From CAVVST01 sp963750995 (GTDB taxonomy: Bacteria; Acidobacteriota; Vicinamibacteria; Vicinamibacterales; UBA2999): a stretch of DNA of 64,000 nucleotides. The stretch's first letter is position 1, and the number at the start of each line of letters is the position of its first letter. The DNA lies in assembly GCA_963750995.1 (NCBI GenBank), contig CAVVST010000001.1:434001-498000 (forward strand), read 5' to 3'. Under the pieces are notes generated by a model. It searched no databases. It was not told the origin of the DNA and was given only the letters and a program-made list of their open reading frames with translations. Position numbers and translations under genes: made by a program. Positions 27,099 through 36,856 of the stretch are shown piece after piece.

Positions 27099-28481
27099 AT
27101 GTCTCCACCTCTGCTTGACGCATTGACGGCGATCGTCGGTGCGGACCACGTCCGCACCGACGCCGCCGCGCTCGATATCTACGGCGTGGATGCCCTCGGC
27201 CAGGGACATCCTCCCGACGCCGTCGTCCTTCCCGCGAATACCGCCGAAGTCTCTGCCATTGCCCGGTGGTGCAATCAGGCGCGGGTGCCGATCGTCGTCC
27301 GCGGCGCCGGCACCGGCTTCACCGGTGGCGCCGTGCCGTCGCGGGGCGGCCTCGTCATCTCGATGGAGCGGATGAACCGCATTCTCGAGATCGATGCGGT
27401 CAACCTCCTCGCGGTGGTGGAACCGAACGTCATCACGGCGGATCTGCAGCGGGCGGTTGAGGAAGTCGGATTGTTCTATCCGCCCGACCCGGCCTCGCTC
27501 GAGATGTCGTCGCTCGGCGGCAACGTCGCGGAGTGCGCCGGCGGGCCGCGCGCGTTCAAGTACGGCACGACGAAGCGGTACGTGCTCGCGCTCGAGGCCG
27601 TGCTGCCGACCGGCGAGGTCGTGACCACCGGCTCTAAGGCCGTCAAGAATGTCGTCGGCTACGACCTGACGCAGCTGCTGGTCGGTTCGGAGGGGACGCT
27701 GGCCGTCATCACCAGGATCGTGCTGCGCCTGATCCCGAAGCCGCCCGCGCGCGCGACGCTGCTCGCGCTGTTCGCTGACATCCGCGGGGCGGTGGACGCG
27801 GTGTCGGCGCTGATCCAGCGCCGGGTGGTGCCCGCGGCGCTCGAGCTCGTCGACGCCGATTCGCTGGCGGCGATCCGCGCTCACCTTCAGCAGGAGGTCG
27901 TGCCGGCAGGTACCGGGGCGGTGCTGATCGTCGAATGCGACGGGATACAAGCCGCGGTGGACGACGAGATCGATCGTGTCGCCGACGCGTGCCGGGATGC
28001 CGGCGCCATGCGCGTGTCACTCGCGGCCAGCGACGAGGATCGCGATCGGCTCTGGAACGTGCGGCGCATGCTGTCAGGCGCGCTGAAGGCAACCGGTCTG
28101 CTGAAAATCAATCATGACGTCGTCGTACCGCGCGGCCGCGTGCCGGAGCTGTTCGCCGTCATCGACGAGCTCCGCCGTGTGCACCAGCTCCGCATCGCCG
28201 CGTTCGGTCACGCCGGCGACGGCAACATCCACGTCAACCTGATGGTCAATCGCGGTGACGCCGCGCAGCGCGCCCGCGCCAAGAATGCCGAGCGTGCGCT
28301 GTTCGAGCATGTCGTTGCGCTCGAGGGGTCGATCAGCGGCGAGCATGGCATCGGCTTCGCCAAGGCACAGTACATCGGCATCGAACTCTCGCCCGACGTC
28401 GTCGCCCTCATGAAACGCGTGAAGATCGCGTTCGATCCGAATGGAATTCTGAACCCCGGAAAGATTTTTCCGGAGGACTGA
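27099..28481 (+). CDS. glcD: FAD-linked oxidase, GlcD/LDH-D family
   Basis: This is a flavoprotein oxidising a 2-hydroxy acid such as glycolate or D-lactate. The FAD-binding PCMH domain shows VPIVVRGAGTGFTGGAVP, FYPPDPASLEMSSLGGNVAE, GTTKRYVLALEAVLPTGEV and NVVGYDLTQLLVGSEGTLAV. The C-terminal domain has FGHAGDGNIHVNLM with metal/substrate histidines, and GSISGEHGIGFAK. Length 460 aa. No GlcE/GlcF subunits are nearby, so it may be a stand-alone D-lactate-dehydrogenase-like enzyme. ATG 27099 follows repeat B directly. Confidence 0.9.
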   Translation: MSPPLLDALTAIVGADHVRTDAAALDIYGVDALGQGHPPDAVVLPANTAEVSAIARWCNQARVPIVVRGAGTGFTGGAVPSRGGLVISMERMNRILEIDAVNLLAVVEPNVITADLQRAVEEVGLFYPPDPASLEMSSLGGNVAECAGGPRAFKYGTTKRYVLALEAVLPTGEVVTTGSKAVKNVVGYDLTQLLVGSEGTLAVITRIVLRLIPKPPARATLLALFADIRGAVDAVSALIQRRVVPAALELVDADSLAAIRAHLQQEVVPAGTGAVLIVECDGIQAAVDDEIDRVADACRDAGAMRVSLAASDEDRDRLWNVRRMLSGALKATGLLKINHDVVVPRGRVPELFAVIDELRRVHQLRIAAFGHAGDGNIHVNLMVNRGDAAQRARAKNAERALFEHVVALEGSISGEHGIGFAKAQYIGIELSPDVVALMKRVKIAFDPNGILNPGKIFPED

Positions 28482-28511
28482 AGACCCGGAACTGCGTGTC
28501 CCGGAAAACCC

Positions 28512-29207
28512 TCAGGGCTCCTGCTCGGCGATGTCGCCGTTCCGCATGATGATCCCCGGCTGTATGGTCGTCGGCCGCTGCGGTGGCGGCACGTTCGCGG
28601 GTCCGTTTGGCAGTCTCATCCCCGCGACCGGCACCTGCGAGAACGGCGATCCCATCGGCGGGATCGGCGGAACCGCGGCACCCGTGGCGGGCGTTGGCTG
28701 ACGCGGCGCCGGCGCGTTTCCAACAGTGAGGAACCCACCTGATGCGATCGGGTCCCGGTCGTCGGGCATCAGCTGTGGTTGACCGAGGTCAACCCGGCCG
28801 GGCGCGAGCCGGCCAGGATTGATCGGGGGCCGAGCCGCAGCCGCCGCAGCCGCCGGCGGCGTGCTCGTGGCCAGGATCATCACGCTCTCGTATTGAGAGG
28901 CGCCAGGGACACCGGCCCGTCGCGGCGCCGCCACATACCCGGCGACGGACCGCAGCAGCACCGCCAGCGCCTGCTGTTCGGGAAAGTTCTCGAGCTGAAG
29001 CGTGACGGGAGGGCCCGCCACGCGCTCCGCGTTGACAATCCGCGTACTGCCCACCTTTGCCCACTCCGCCAGGATCTGATGTAGCGGCATGTCGCTAGCC
29101 ACAATCGTGACGAATCCGCCCGCGATCTCGAGCCGCAGCTCCGCCGCGGAGGCAGGGCGGGACAGGAGGGCCGCAAGCAGCGCCAGCAGGAGCACGGAAC
29201 GTGGCAT
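28512..29207 (-). CDS. Secreted proline-rich protein with STN-like domain
   Basis: This is a 231-aa protein with a Sec signal (MPRSVLLLALLAALLSRPASA). Residues about 25-100 resemble a secretin/TonB short N-terminal fold: LEIAGGFVTIVASDMPLHQI, LAEWAKVGSTRIVNAERV, PVTLQLENFPEQQALAVLL. The rest is a low-complexity Ala/Pro tail ending IIMRNGDIAEQEP. It ends before the glycosyltransferase-39 type gene on the same strand. A role in an envelope complex is plausible but unproven. The start at 29207 was chosen for signal quality. Confidence 0.72.
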   Translation of the reverse strand: MPRSVLLLALLAALLSRPASAAELRLEIAGGFVTIVASDMPLHQILAEWAKVGSTRIVNAERVAGPPVTLQLENFPEQQALAVLLRSVAGYVAAPRRAGVPGASQYESVMILATSTPPAAAAAAARPPINPGRLAPGRVDLGQPQLMPDDRDPIASGGFLTVGNAPAPRQPTPATGAAVPPIPPMGSPFSQVPVAGMRLPNGPANVPPPQRPTTIQPGIIMRNGDIAEQEP

Positions 29208-29230
29208 GGGGCGCAAAAACGTTAACACAG

Positions 29231-30844
29231 CTACTGGTTGGTCACCAGCAGGATGGTCTCGAAATCCTCCTCCGGAATCGGGGAGAGAATCGTCCTCAAC
29301 CGCACCCCCGCGGCATTCAGATACTGGAGCTCGCCAATGGGCCGCGCGGAGACGCCGGCGATAGCCTGCAGACGCGGCAGGTCAGCCGCGCGCACGACGA
29401 GCAACACGCGCTCCGGCGATTTGAGAAAGTTCAGCGCGACGCCCTCATCGTACAAATCGACACTCTTGAACTGGGTGTAGAAGACGAGGTTCCGCACGAA
29501 CGCCTGGTAGGTGCCGACCGGCTCGTTTGCGGATCGATGCGCCCGAATCAGCGCCGCCATGCGCTCGACCGGCTCTGGCCGCGCCCCGGCAAGCGCACCA
29601 AACTGAAACGACAGCAGCAGCAGGGCGGCGCAGATGGCCGCAACTCCAGGCAGGCGCGTCCACTGCTGCGACATCGCAATCCAGGCGAGCGCGGCCGCCG
29701 AGACGGTAATGACGACGACGCCGAGCAGCGTCAGCACCGGGTACGTGCTGATGAACAACGGCTGCGCGCGGTAGAGGAGCAGGGCGATCGTCAGATAGAG
29801 CGCCGCTGTTCCCCAGGTCGCCGCGGCGAGCGCCGGACCTCGATTCGCGTCGGCAATGCGCGTCGTCATGGATCGTGCGAGCAGGATCGCGAGCGGAGGC
29901 AGGACCGGCAGGATATACCGTGGTTGTTTGCCAACCGAGATCGTAAAGAATATTAGCGGCAGCGCGGCCCAGAGCAGAAGCCGCCAGTCGATGTCCGTGA
30001 GCGGCCATTGTCGCCGCGCCATGCGCGTCGCCGACATCCAGGGCAGCGCCACCAGGTAGATCGACCACGGCATCATCCCGCCCAGGAGGATCGGCACGTA
30101 GAACCAGATGGCGCGCGGCTCATTGAAACGATCGGTGGCGAATCGCTCCAGGTTGTCGCCGACAAAGAAACTCTGCAAGTACGCCGCACCATGCTCAAGG
30201 GTCATCGCCAAGTACCAGGGCAACGACACAGCCGCGCAGACGACCGCCGCGAGCACGAGACCCCGGCCGCTGAACGGCGGGCGGTGTCTCTCGCGCCACC
30301 AGATCGGCACCATCACGAGTCCAGGGACCACAAGGGCAATCGGTCCCTTCATCAGGAGGCCAAGTCCCGCTGCCATGCCGGCAATCAGCCAGCGTTGCTC
30401 CAGTGCCGACCAGATGGTGAGCGTGATGAAAAGCGTGAGCGGCAGGTCAGGCAGCGCCAGCCGCGCCATCGCGAAGTAGCCGGCACAGGTGGCGGTGATT
30501 GCCCCTGCCAGCCACGCGGCATCGTCACGGCCCGTGAGCCTGCGCGCCGCCGCCCAGGTGAGCAGCACGAGTCCAAGTCCTGACAGCGCCGCCCACCACC
30601 GCGCCGCCCATTCGCTCTCGCCGGCGGCGACGTAGGTGGCAGCCGTGAGCCAGTAGTAGAGGATCGGTTTCTGCCAGCGTTCCTCGTAGTTGAAGTGCGG
30701 CGTCAGCCAGTCGCCGCCCTCGACCATTTCGCGGGCGGCCTCCGCGTAGAACGCTTCGTCAGAATCGCTGATCGCCGGACGCCCGAGGCCGAGGAAAAAG
30801 GTACAGACGGAAATCAGGGTGAGAGTGAGGATCGCCCGACGCAT
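29231..30844 (-). CDS. ArnT-like integral membrane glycosyltransferase (GT39/GT83 type)
   Basis: This is a 537-aa polytopic enzyme of the inner membrane that transfers a sugar from a polyprenyl-phosphate donor, as ArnT does to lipid A. The catalytic acidic motif follows the first helix: GRPAISDSDEAFYAEAAREM, with HFNYEERWQKPILYYW, the typical second loop. Roughly eleven hydrophobic segments follow, then a soluble C-terminal part (SVDLYDEGVALNF, SPERVLLVVRAADL). ATG 30844 is preferred over a GTG six bases upstream. Acceptor unknown. Confidence 0.85.
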   Translation of the reverse strand: MRRAILTLTLISVCTFFLGLGRPAISDSDEAFYAEAAREMVEGGDWLTPHFNYEERWQKPILYYWLTAATYVAAGESEWAARWWAALSGLGLVLLTWAAARRLTGRDDAAWLAGAITATCAGYFAMARLALPDLPLTLFITLTIWSALEQRWLIAGMAAGLGLLMKGPIALVVPGLVMVPIWWRERHRPPFSGRGLVLAAVVCAAVSLPWYLAMTLEHGAAYLQSFFVGDNLERFATDRFNEPRAIWFYVPILLGGMMPWSIYLVALPWMSATRMARRQWPLTDIDWRLLLWAALPLIFFTISVGKQPRYILPVLPPLAILLARSMTTRIADANRGPALAAATWGTAALYLTIALLLYRAQPLFISTYPVLTLLGVVVITVSAAALAWIAMSQQWTRLPGVAAICAALLLLSFQFGALAGARPEPVERMAALIRAHRSANEPVGTYQAFVRNLVFYTQFKSVDLYDEGVALNFLKSPERVLLVVRAADLPRLQAIAGVSARPIGELQYLNAAGVRLRTILSPIPEEDFETILLVTNQ

Positions 30845-30861
30845 CGACACGCACCGGCATT

Positions 30862-32854
30862 CTATCGGACGTCCCGCTCCGCGTTGGCAATGAGCATGGT
30901 CAGGTGCGCCGGATCCACCGGCTTGACGACATGCAGGTCAAAGCCGGCATCGTGGGCTCGCCGCTTGTCGTCGGGTTGCCCGTAGCCGGTCAGCGCGATC
31001 AGATACATGGTGTCACCGCCGTCCGCGCGGCGGACATGGCGCGCCACTTCGTAGCCGTCATAGCCGGGCAGCCCGATGTCGATGACCGCTATCTCCGGCC
31101 GGCATCGCGACGCCTCGGCGACCGCCCCGGGTCCGTCTGCGGCGTCAAACACCTCGTGCCCGGCCGATCTGAGCGCGAGGCAGAGCATCTCCCGCGCTTC
31201 GGCTTGATCCTCGACGAGCAGGACACGGCGGCGTCGCATCGGTGCCGCAGGCTGCGGGGCGGCCCGTGTCGTGATCGGTGGCCGGTCCACCGCGGGAAGC
31301 CGGAGGGTGAACACGGTACCGCGGCCCGGCCCGGCGCTCGACGCCTCCACAGTTCCGCCGTGCAGATCAGCGAGCCGCTTGACGATGGTCAGACCGATCC
31401 CCAGGCCTCCCTGTGCTCGATCCAGCCCGTGATCGCCTTGCGTGAACAGATCAAATACCCGCGGCAGCAGGTCGGCGGAGATGCCGATCCCCGTGTCCAC
31501 CACTCGCAGGACGGCCGATGCGTCTTCGTTCGCCAGGCTCACCCGGACGGTGCCCCCGGGTGGGGTGAACTTCAAAGCATTGCTCATGAGATTGTTGACC
31601 ATCTGCTGCACCCGCGCCTCATCCACCTTTACCCAGACGGGCGATCCGACGAACGAGATCGCGTGCCCGCCGGTCACACCGGCTGCGTGCACCGCGTCAA
31701 GTGTCTTCGAGACGAGGAGCGACAACTCCATCGGCTTCATCCGCAGCGTGATCTTTCCGGCCGTGATCCGTGTGACGTCGAGCAGATCGTCAACGAGCCG
31801 CGCCAGTTGTTTCGCCTGCCCGGCGATGACGTCACGGACCCGCATCGCCTTGGCGTCGAGTGATGTCGTCCGGTCGAGCACGTACACCGCGGTGGTAATG
31901 GCCGACAGCGGGTTCCGGAGTTCGTGTCCCAACATCGCCAGGAAGTCGTCCTTCGCCCGGCTTGCGGTTTCGGCCTCGTCGCGCGCCTGCTGCGCGCCAG
32001 CGAGGATCTGCCGCTGTTCGGCGACCAGCGCAGCAATGGACATGGCCATCGCCGCCATCGTGCCCATGAAAGCCTGCAGGACGAGCAGTCGCGCGAACGG
32101 CGGCGCTGTCGCGAACGGCCCTTCCCCGCGCAGCGTCCCCCACGTGGCGATCCAGAGCACGACAAGCAGGGCCATCGCGGTTTCGCGCTGGCCGAATCGG
32201 AATGCGGTCCATACCAGTGGCGGAATACAGAGGAACGCCGCCGGGCGGTACAAGCCTCCGAACACCGCGGCCGCGGTTACGCTCAGTACCGACGACCAGC
32301 ACCAGGCCTTCGACCCGCTGTCGTAGGGACTTCAGCGTCGCGCCCGGCTGATTCCATGTCAGCAGGACTGGCGTGATGAGCAACGCCCCGGCGCCATCGC
32401 CGAGCCACCAGGTCAGCCAGACGGGTCCGTACTCGCTCCACGGCGCGTAGCCTCCGAGCGCCAGCGCCGTGACGCCGATCGTCGCGCTGACCGTGGTGCT
32501 CAGCACGGCCGCCAGCAGGACGAATCGAAAGATGTCGGGTGGCCGGTCGAAGACGTGGCGGCCGTGCGCGAAGCGCTCCACCAGGTAGGCACCGAACAGT
32601 CCTTCGAGCACGTTGCCGGCCGCAATGCCGGTAGACGTGATCACCGAGCCCGCGGTGGTGATGTTCGCCAGGAACGCCGCCGCGAAAATGGCCGGCCATA
32701 CGGCGCGGCCAGACAGCAGGAATGCGGCGATGGCGATGCCGGTCGGTGGCCAGATGGCCGTCGCGCTCGGATGGATAGACGCGAACGAAAGCCCGATCTT
32801 CGCGGCCGCGAAATAGCCGGCGAACAGGAAGGCTAACGTCGTGAGTCGTCGCAT
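30862..32854 (-). CDS. MASE1 hybrid sensor histidine kinase with C-terminal receiver, one frame break
   Basis: This is a membrane sensor kinase. The N-terminal half is a MASE1 domain of about eight helices (FAGYFAAAKIGLSFASIHP, IWPPTGIAIAAFLL, YGPVWLTWWLGDGAGALLI). An extra G near 32291 breaks the frame; dropping it gives LVLVVVLSVTAAAVFGGLYR. Then come a coiled segment, HisKA with HELRNPLSAI, HATPase N box NLMSNALKFTPP, G1 DTGIGIS, G2 GGLGIGLTIVKRL, and a receiver with phospho-acceptor Asp in IAVIDIGLPGYDGYE and Lys in VVKPVDP. Restored length 663 aa. No partner regulator is adjacent. Confidence 0.88.
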
Positions 32855-32946
32855 GACCGGCCGCCGGGTGGGAAAGGGCAGGGGAGCTTCATCTTATCCG
32901 AAGACAGCTGGACTGCGTCCGCAGATGGCGCTGTCATAATCGACCC

Positions 32947-33318
32947 ATGTCCAAGACCGTCGCAGTGGTCGGCGCGTCGAGCGATCGACGCAAGTTCGGC
33001 AACAAGGCGTTGCGTGCCTACCAGGCCGAAGGCTACCGCGTGATTCCGATCAATCCCAACGAGGACGCGGTCGAGGGGATCCCCACTCATGCATCCGTGC
33101 TCGATGTGCCCGGACACATCGACCTGGCGACGGTGTACGTCCAGCCCGACGTCGCGCTCCGGCTGCTTCGCGAATTCGATGAGAAGCGGATTCCCGAGAT
33201 CTGGATCAATCCGGGCGCCGAGAGCGACGAACTGCTCATCGAGGCGCGGCGGCGCAAGCTCAATGTTATTGCGGCGTGCAGCATCGTCGCGATCGGCCGT
33301 AACCCAGGCGCCTACTGA
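32947..33318 (+). CDS. CoA-binding domain protein (YccU type)
   Basis: This is a 123-aa Rossmann-fold protein resembling the CoA-binding domain of succinyl-CoA synthetase: TVAVVGASSDRRKFGNKAL, GYRVIPINPNEDAVEGI, DLATVYVQPDVALRLL, IPEIWINPGAESDELL. It is a stand-alone cytosolic member of unknown role. It is divergent from the histidine kinase and 9 bp before the CDGSH gene. Confidence 0.88.
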   Translation: MSKTVAVVGASSDRRKFGNKALRAYQAEGYRVIPINPNEDAVEGIPTHASVLDVPGHIDLATVYVQPDVALRLLREFDEKRIPEIWINPGAESDELLIEARRRKLNVIAACSIVAIGRNPGAY

Positions 33319-33327
33319 GCGTTGACT

Positions 33328-33546
33328 ATGCCGACAACAATCCGGCTGCGGAAGAATGGTCCCTACGTGGTCGAGAGCGATGACGTTCGGATCGTCGATT
33401 GGGATGGGAACGAACACGTCGCCAAGCGCCGCCCGGTCGCTTTGTGCCGGTGCGGCGCTTCGACGACGAAGCCGTTTTGTGACGGCACGCACTCGAAGGT
33501 CGGCTTCCAGGCAGCGGAAGCCGCGGTCCCAGAGTCGGCCGAATGA
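33328..33546 (+). CDS. CDGSH iron-sulfur domain protein
   Basis: This is a 72-aa protein with the 2Fe-2S CDGSH motif CRCGASTTKPFCDGTHSKVGF, read as C-x-C-x2-S-x3-P-x-C-D-G-x2-H, so all three cysteines and the histidine are present. The N-terminal part IRLRKNGPYVVESDDVRIVDWDG is the usual strand region preceding it. It is likely cotranscribed with the CoA-binding gene. Its end abuts the convergent lipoprotein gene. Confidence 0.9.
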   Translation: MPTTIRLRKNGPYVVESDDVRIVDWDGNEHVAKRRPVALCRCGASTTKPFCDGTHSKVGFQAAEAAVPESAE

Positions 33547-34374
33547 TTAGCGGGCCGGTGCCCGGACCGAGAATGGCGAGGCGAGCGTCGCCGCGACGTC
33601 GGTCCCGGCGGCCAGCGATACATCACGTCCTCGGGTAGCGAGCACGACGCCGGTTCCGGCCGCGCCCCCGATGGCTGCGCCCTTGGCAGCGCCGTCGCCG
33701 CCGCCGAGGATCCCGCCGATGATCGCGCCACCGACGGCACCCGCGCCAACCTTGGTGGCGTCTTCACCCTTGGTCGCTTCGCCTTCGAACGACACGGGGT
33801 TCGTGCGGAGATCCTCGCGTGCCCCGTCGATGTCCGCCTCCGTGAACCGGAAGGCGAGGCGCGAACGTCCACGGACGCGTCCGGCGCGATCGACGTCGGT
33901 CACGTTGCCGTAGAGGACAGTGCCAGCCGGCAGCGCGGTGTAGTCGTCCACGACGATGGCCTGCCGCAGGCGCGCCTGCACCGGCGTTTCGACCTGCGCC
34001 GTCTCCGACGAGACCGCGGTCATCAGTTCGAGGGGCAGCGCCGTGCCCGCCGGGACGGTCACCTCGCGCCACCGTGGCGCCGCCGCCGCCGGGGCGCTGG
34101 CCTCGCTGCGACGCGGGGCAGCAACACCTTTGTCAGGCGGCGGCGAAAATCGGTTCGAGGTGCCGGTTGCACCTGGACCGTCCCTTCGAGGGGACGCTGC
34201 CGGCCCGCCGTTCGTGGGAGCCGCCGCAGGCGCGTTTTCGACCACGGCGGCGTTGTCGGCCGCGGCTGGCGGCGCATTCGGGTCCAGATTCTGGCTGGTT
34301 TCCGACGGGCGGTCCCCGCAGCCCACCATCAGCGCGCAGCTCAACAGGGCAGCCCCGGTCCAGTGATTTCTCAT
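33547..34374 (-). CDS. Lipoprotein with glycine-zipper segment
   Basis: This is a 275-aa lipoprotein: signal MRNHWTGAALLSCALMVGC with lipobox Cys at residue 19, then a long Ala/Pro linker. A folded region follows (REVTVPAGTALPLELMTAV, ETPVQARLRQAIVVDDY, LPAGTVLYGNVTDVDRAGR), resembling the stress-type lipoproteins that control surface or conjugal functions. After it is a glycine-zipper stretch, GAGAVGGAIIGGILGGGDGA and more, likely membrane-inserting. The start at 34374 was chosen for the signal. Divergent from ilvB. Confidence 0.8.
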   Translation of the reverse strand: MRNHWTGAALLSCALMVGCGDRPSETSQNLDPNAPPAAADNAAVVENAPAAAPTNGGPAASPRRDGPGATGTSNRFSPPPDKGVAAPRRSEASAPAAAAPRWREVTVPAGTALPLELMTAVSSETAQVETPVQARLRQAIVVDDYTALPAGTVLYGNVTDVDRAGRVRGRSRLAFRFTEADIDGAREDLRTNPVSFEGEATKGEDATKVGAGAVGGAIIGGILGGGDGAAKGAAIGGAAGTGVVLATRGRDVSLAAGTDVAATLASPFSVRAPAR

Positions 34375-34466
34375 GATGTCTCCCCTCACGCCGCGGGTGG
34401 TTTCAAGGATTGGACCAGCCGCGCGACCTATCAACTCATCTTATCGTGTCTGAATAACTATCAATT

Positions 34467-34490
34467 TGACTGATGTGGATCCATCAGTCA
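34467..34490. promoter_or_regulatory. Perfect 9-bp inverted repeat upstream of ilvB
   Basis: TGACTGATG (34467-34475) and CATCAGTCA (34482-34490) are exact inverted copies separated by six bases. The right arm ends 11 bp before the ilvB ATG at 34502. Position and symmetry suit an operator or a 5'-leader hairpin for the ilv operon; I see no T-box, leader peptide or clear sigma-70 promoter. Confidence 0.55.
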
Positions 34491-34501
34491 CACTGGCGGG
34501 C

Positions 34502-36225
34502 ATGCCCAAACGTACTGGCGCACAGATCATCTGGGAATGCCTGGTCCACGAAGGCGTCCAGACGGTCTTCGGCTATCCAGGAGGCGCGATTCTGCCGGCC
34601 TATGACGCGATGCTCGACTATCCAGTCCGGCACGTCCTGGTTCGTCACGAGCAGGGCGCCACGCACATGGCGGATGGATATGCGCGTGCGGGGGGCGGGG
34701 TCGGGGTGGCGGTGGCAACCTCCGGTCCCGGCGCCACCAACATGGTCACGGGCATCGCCACCGCGATGATGGATTCGTCGCCCGTCGTCTGCATCACCGG
34801 GCAGGTGCCCAGCAAGCTGATTGGCTACGACGCGTTCCAGGAAACCGACATCACCGGCATCACGCTGCCGATCACGAAGCACAACTACCTGATCACCCGC
34901 GTCGAAGACATCATGCCGGCGATCAAGGAAGCCTTCTTCCTGGCCAAGTCCGGACGGCCGGGCCCGGTGCTGGTCGATATCACGAAGGACGCCCAGGCGG
35001 CGTCGATCGAGTGGGAATGGGACCCGAGCCCGGTGAAGATGCGCGGCTACCGTCCGGGGCGGCCGGTGCGCGCGTCACGATCTCGACAAGGCGGTCGCGC
35101 TGATTCGCGAGTCGCGAGCGGCCGGTCATTCTGGCGGGGCAGGGCGTGATCCAGAGCGGCGCCATGCGCGAACTCATCGAGTTCGCGGAACGGGTCGATT
35201 CGCCGATCGCGATGACGCTGCTCGGGCTCGGGGGCGTCCCCGCGAGTCATCGTCTGAACCTCGGCATGATGGGGATGCACGGCGAAGCGTGGGTCAACCA
35301 CGCCATCCAGGAGGCCGACCTGTTGATGGCGTTCGGCATGCGCTTCGACGACCGCGTCACCGGCAACACCAAGACCTACGCGCCCAACGCGAAGAAGATT
35401 CACGTCGACATCGACGCCTCCGAGATCAACAAGAACATCAAGGTGGACGCGCCGATCGAGGCCGACCTCCGCGAGACGCTGAAAGATCTGCTCGACGTGA
35501 TCGATCGGCACGATCACGCGCCGTGGATTGCCTACATCGATTCGATGAAGGGCGATGCGGCGGTGCGCGACATCCAGAAGCTGCCCGATACCGGTCACCT
35601 GTATGCCGCCCACGTCATCAACGACATCTGGCGCATCACCGAGGGCAAGGCGATCGTCGTCACCGATGTCGGCCAGCATCAGATGTGGGAGGCGCAGTAT
35701 TACCATCACGAGACGCCCCGCTCGCTCATCACCTCGGGTGGGCTTGGGACGATGGGCTTCGCCGTTCCAGCGGCGATCGGCGCGAAGATGGCGCGCCCCG
35801 ATGCCGAGGTATGGGCGATCGTCGGCGACGGCGGCTTCCAGATGACGCAGGCGGAGCTGACGACCGCGGCCCAGGAAGGCGTCAAGATCAACATCGCCAT
35901 CATCAACAACGGCTACCTGGGGATGGTGCGGCAGTGGCAGGAGTTCTTCTACGAACGGCGCTACTCGGCCACGCCGCTGCGCAGCCCCGATTTCGTCAAG
36001 ATTGCAGAAGCACATGGGCTCGAAGGATTCCGGGTGGACAAGCGCGCCCAGGTGCTCGACGTGGTGCAGCGCGCGCGCCATGCAGAGGGCACGGTGCTGA
36101 TCGATTTCCGCGTCGAACAGGAAGACAGCGTGTACCCGATGGTTCCCGCCGGCGCCGATCTCGACGCGATGATCCGCCGTCCGGAGCCGTCCGTGCTCGC
36201 GGAAACCGGCGCGGATCAGATCTGA
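34502..36225 (+). CDS. ilvB: Acetolactate synthase large subunit, two frame breaks
   Basis: This ThDP enzyme commits pyruvate to valine/leucine, and with 2-ketobutyrate to isoleucine, synthesis. Seen: GVQTVFGYPGGAILPAYDAM, the catalytic glutamate in VRHEQGATHMADGYA, SGPGATNMVTGIATAM, FQETDITGITLPITKHN, and ThDP motif VGDGGFQMTQAELTTA...NN. Two extra bases (T near 35074, C near 35105) break the frame between the ThDP-PYR and central domains; without them the join reads VRAHDLDKAVALIRESERP. Restored length 573 aa. It opens the operon ilvB-ilvN-ilvC-ilvD. Confidence 0.94.
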
Positions 36226-36248
36226 TGTTGGGGTTTGGAAGCTAGACC

Positions 36249-36752
36249 ATGCACCATACGCTGATAGCGCTCGTCGAGGACAAGCCCGGCGTCCTGAACC
36301 GCATCTCGTCGCTCTTCCGCCGCCGCAACTTCAACATCGAGTCGCTGACGGTCGGTCGCACAGCGGAACGGGGTGTGTCGCGGATGACGATCGTGATTGA
36401 CAGCGATCAGGCCAGCGCCGAGCGCGTGACTGCCTACCTCTACAAACTGGTGAACGTGCTGCAGGTCGAGGACCTCGGCAACGTGCCCGCGGTCGCACGC
36501 GACCTGGCGTTGGTCAAAGTGACGGTTGCCGGACACGATCGGGCCGCCCTGCTGCGGGTGGTCGACGAAACCCGGGCGCACATCGTCGACACCGGCGAAC
36601 AGACGATGACGCTCGAGATTACCGGCGAGCCGCCGCACGTGGACGACGTGATTGCGCGGCTCGAGCCGCTTGGCATCATCGAGATGGTGCGAACCGGCCG
36701 CGTCGCCATGCGCAGGGGCGACACGGCGCTCTCGGCGGCGAAGTATTCGTAG
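36249..36752 (+). CDS. ilvN: Acetolactate synthase small (regulatory) subunit
   Basis: This is a 167-aa ACT-domain subunit that gives the synthase valine feedback control. The ACT domain HHTLIALVEDKPGVLNRIS...FNIESLTVGRT is followed by the second domain (RDLALVKVTVAGHDRAALL, TMTLEITGEPPHVDDVIARL). It lies 23 bp after ilvB and is intact. Length matches the IlvH/IlvN long form. Confidence 0.95.
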   Translation: MHHTLIALVEDKPGVLNRISSLFRRRNFNIESLTVGRTAERGVSRMTIVIDSDQASAERVTAYLYKLVNVLQVEDLGNVPAVARDLALVKVTVAGHDRAALLRVVDETRAHIVDTGEQTMTLEITGEPPHVDDVIARLEPLGIIEMVRTGRVAMRRGDTALSAAKYS

Positions 36753-36753
36753 C

Positions 36754-36840
36754 CCGGCTGAAGCCGGATACTACGATTGACGATCGCGTTACGTGGATTG
36801 GCAATGTCCGAGCGTAAGTAGTGTCCGCCTTCAGGCGGAC
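36754..36840. repeat. Two small palindromes between ilvN and ilvC
   Basis: CCGGCT-GA-AGCCGG lies at 36754-36767, two bases after the ilvN stop. GTCCGCCT-TC-AGGCGGAC lies at 36823-36840 and is followed by CTTTT. The second resembles a weak intrinsic terminator or a REP unit 17 bp before the ilvC ATG. Nothing else is visible in the 104-bp gap. Confidence 0.6.
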
Positions 36841-36856
36841 CTTTTCAGGAGCACAC

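Noticed and set aside
36753..36856. T-box or leader-peptide attenuator before ilvC
   Set aside because: Only two small palindromes are present; no T-box sequence, no run of Val/Leu/Ile codons.
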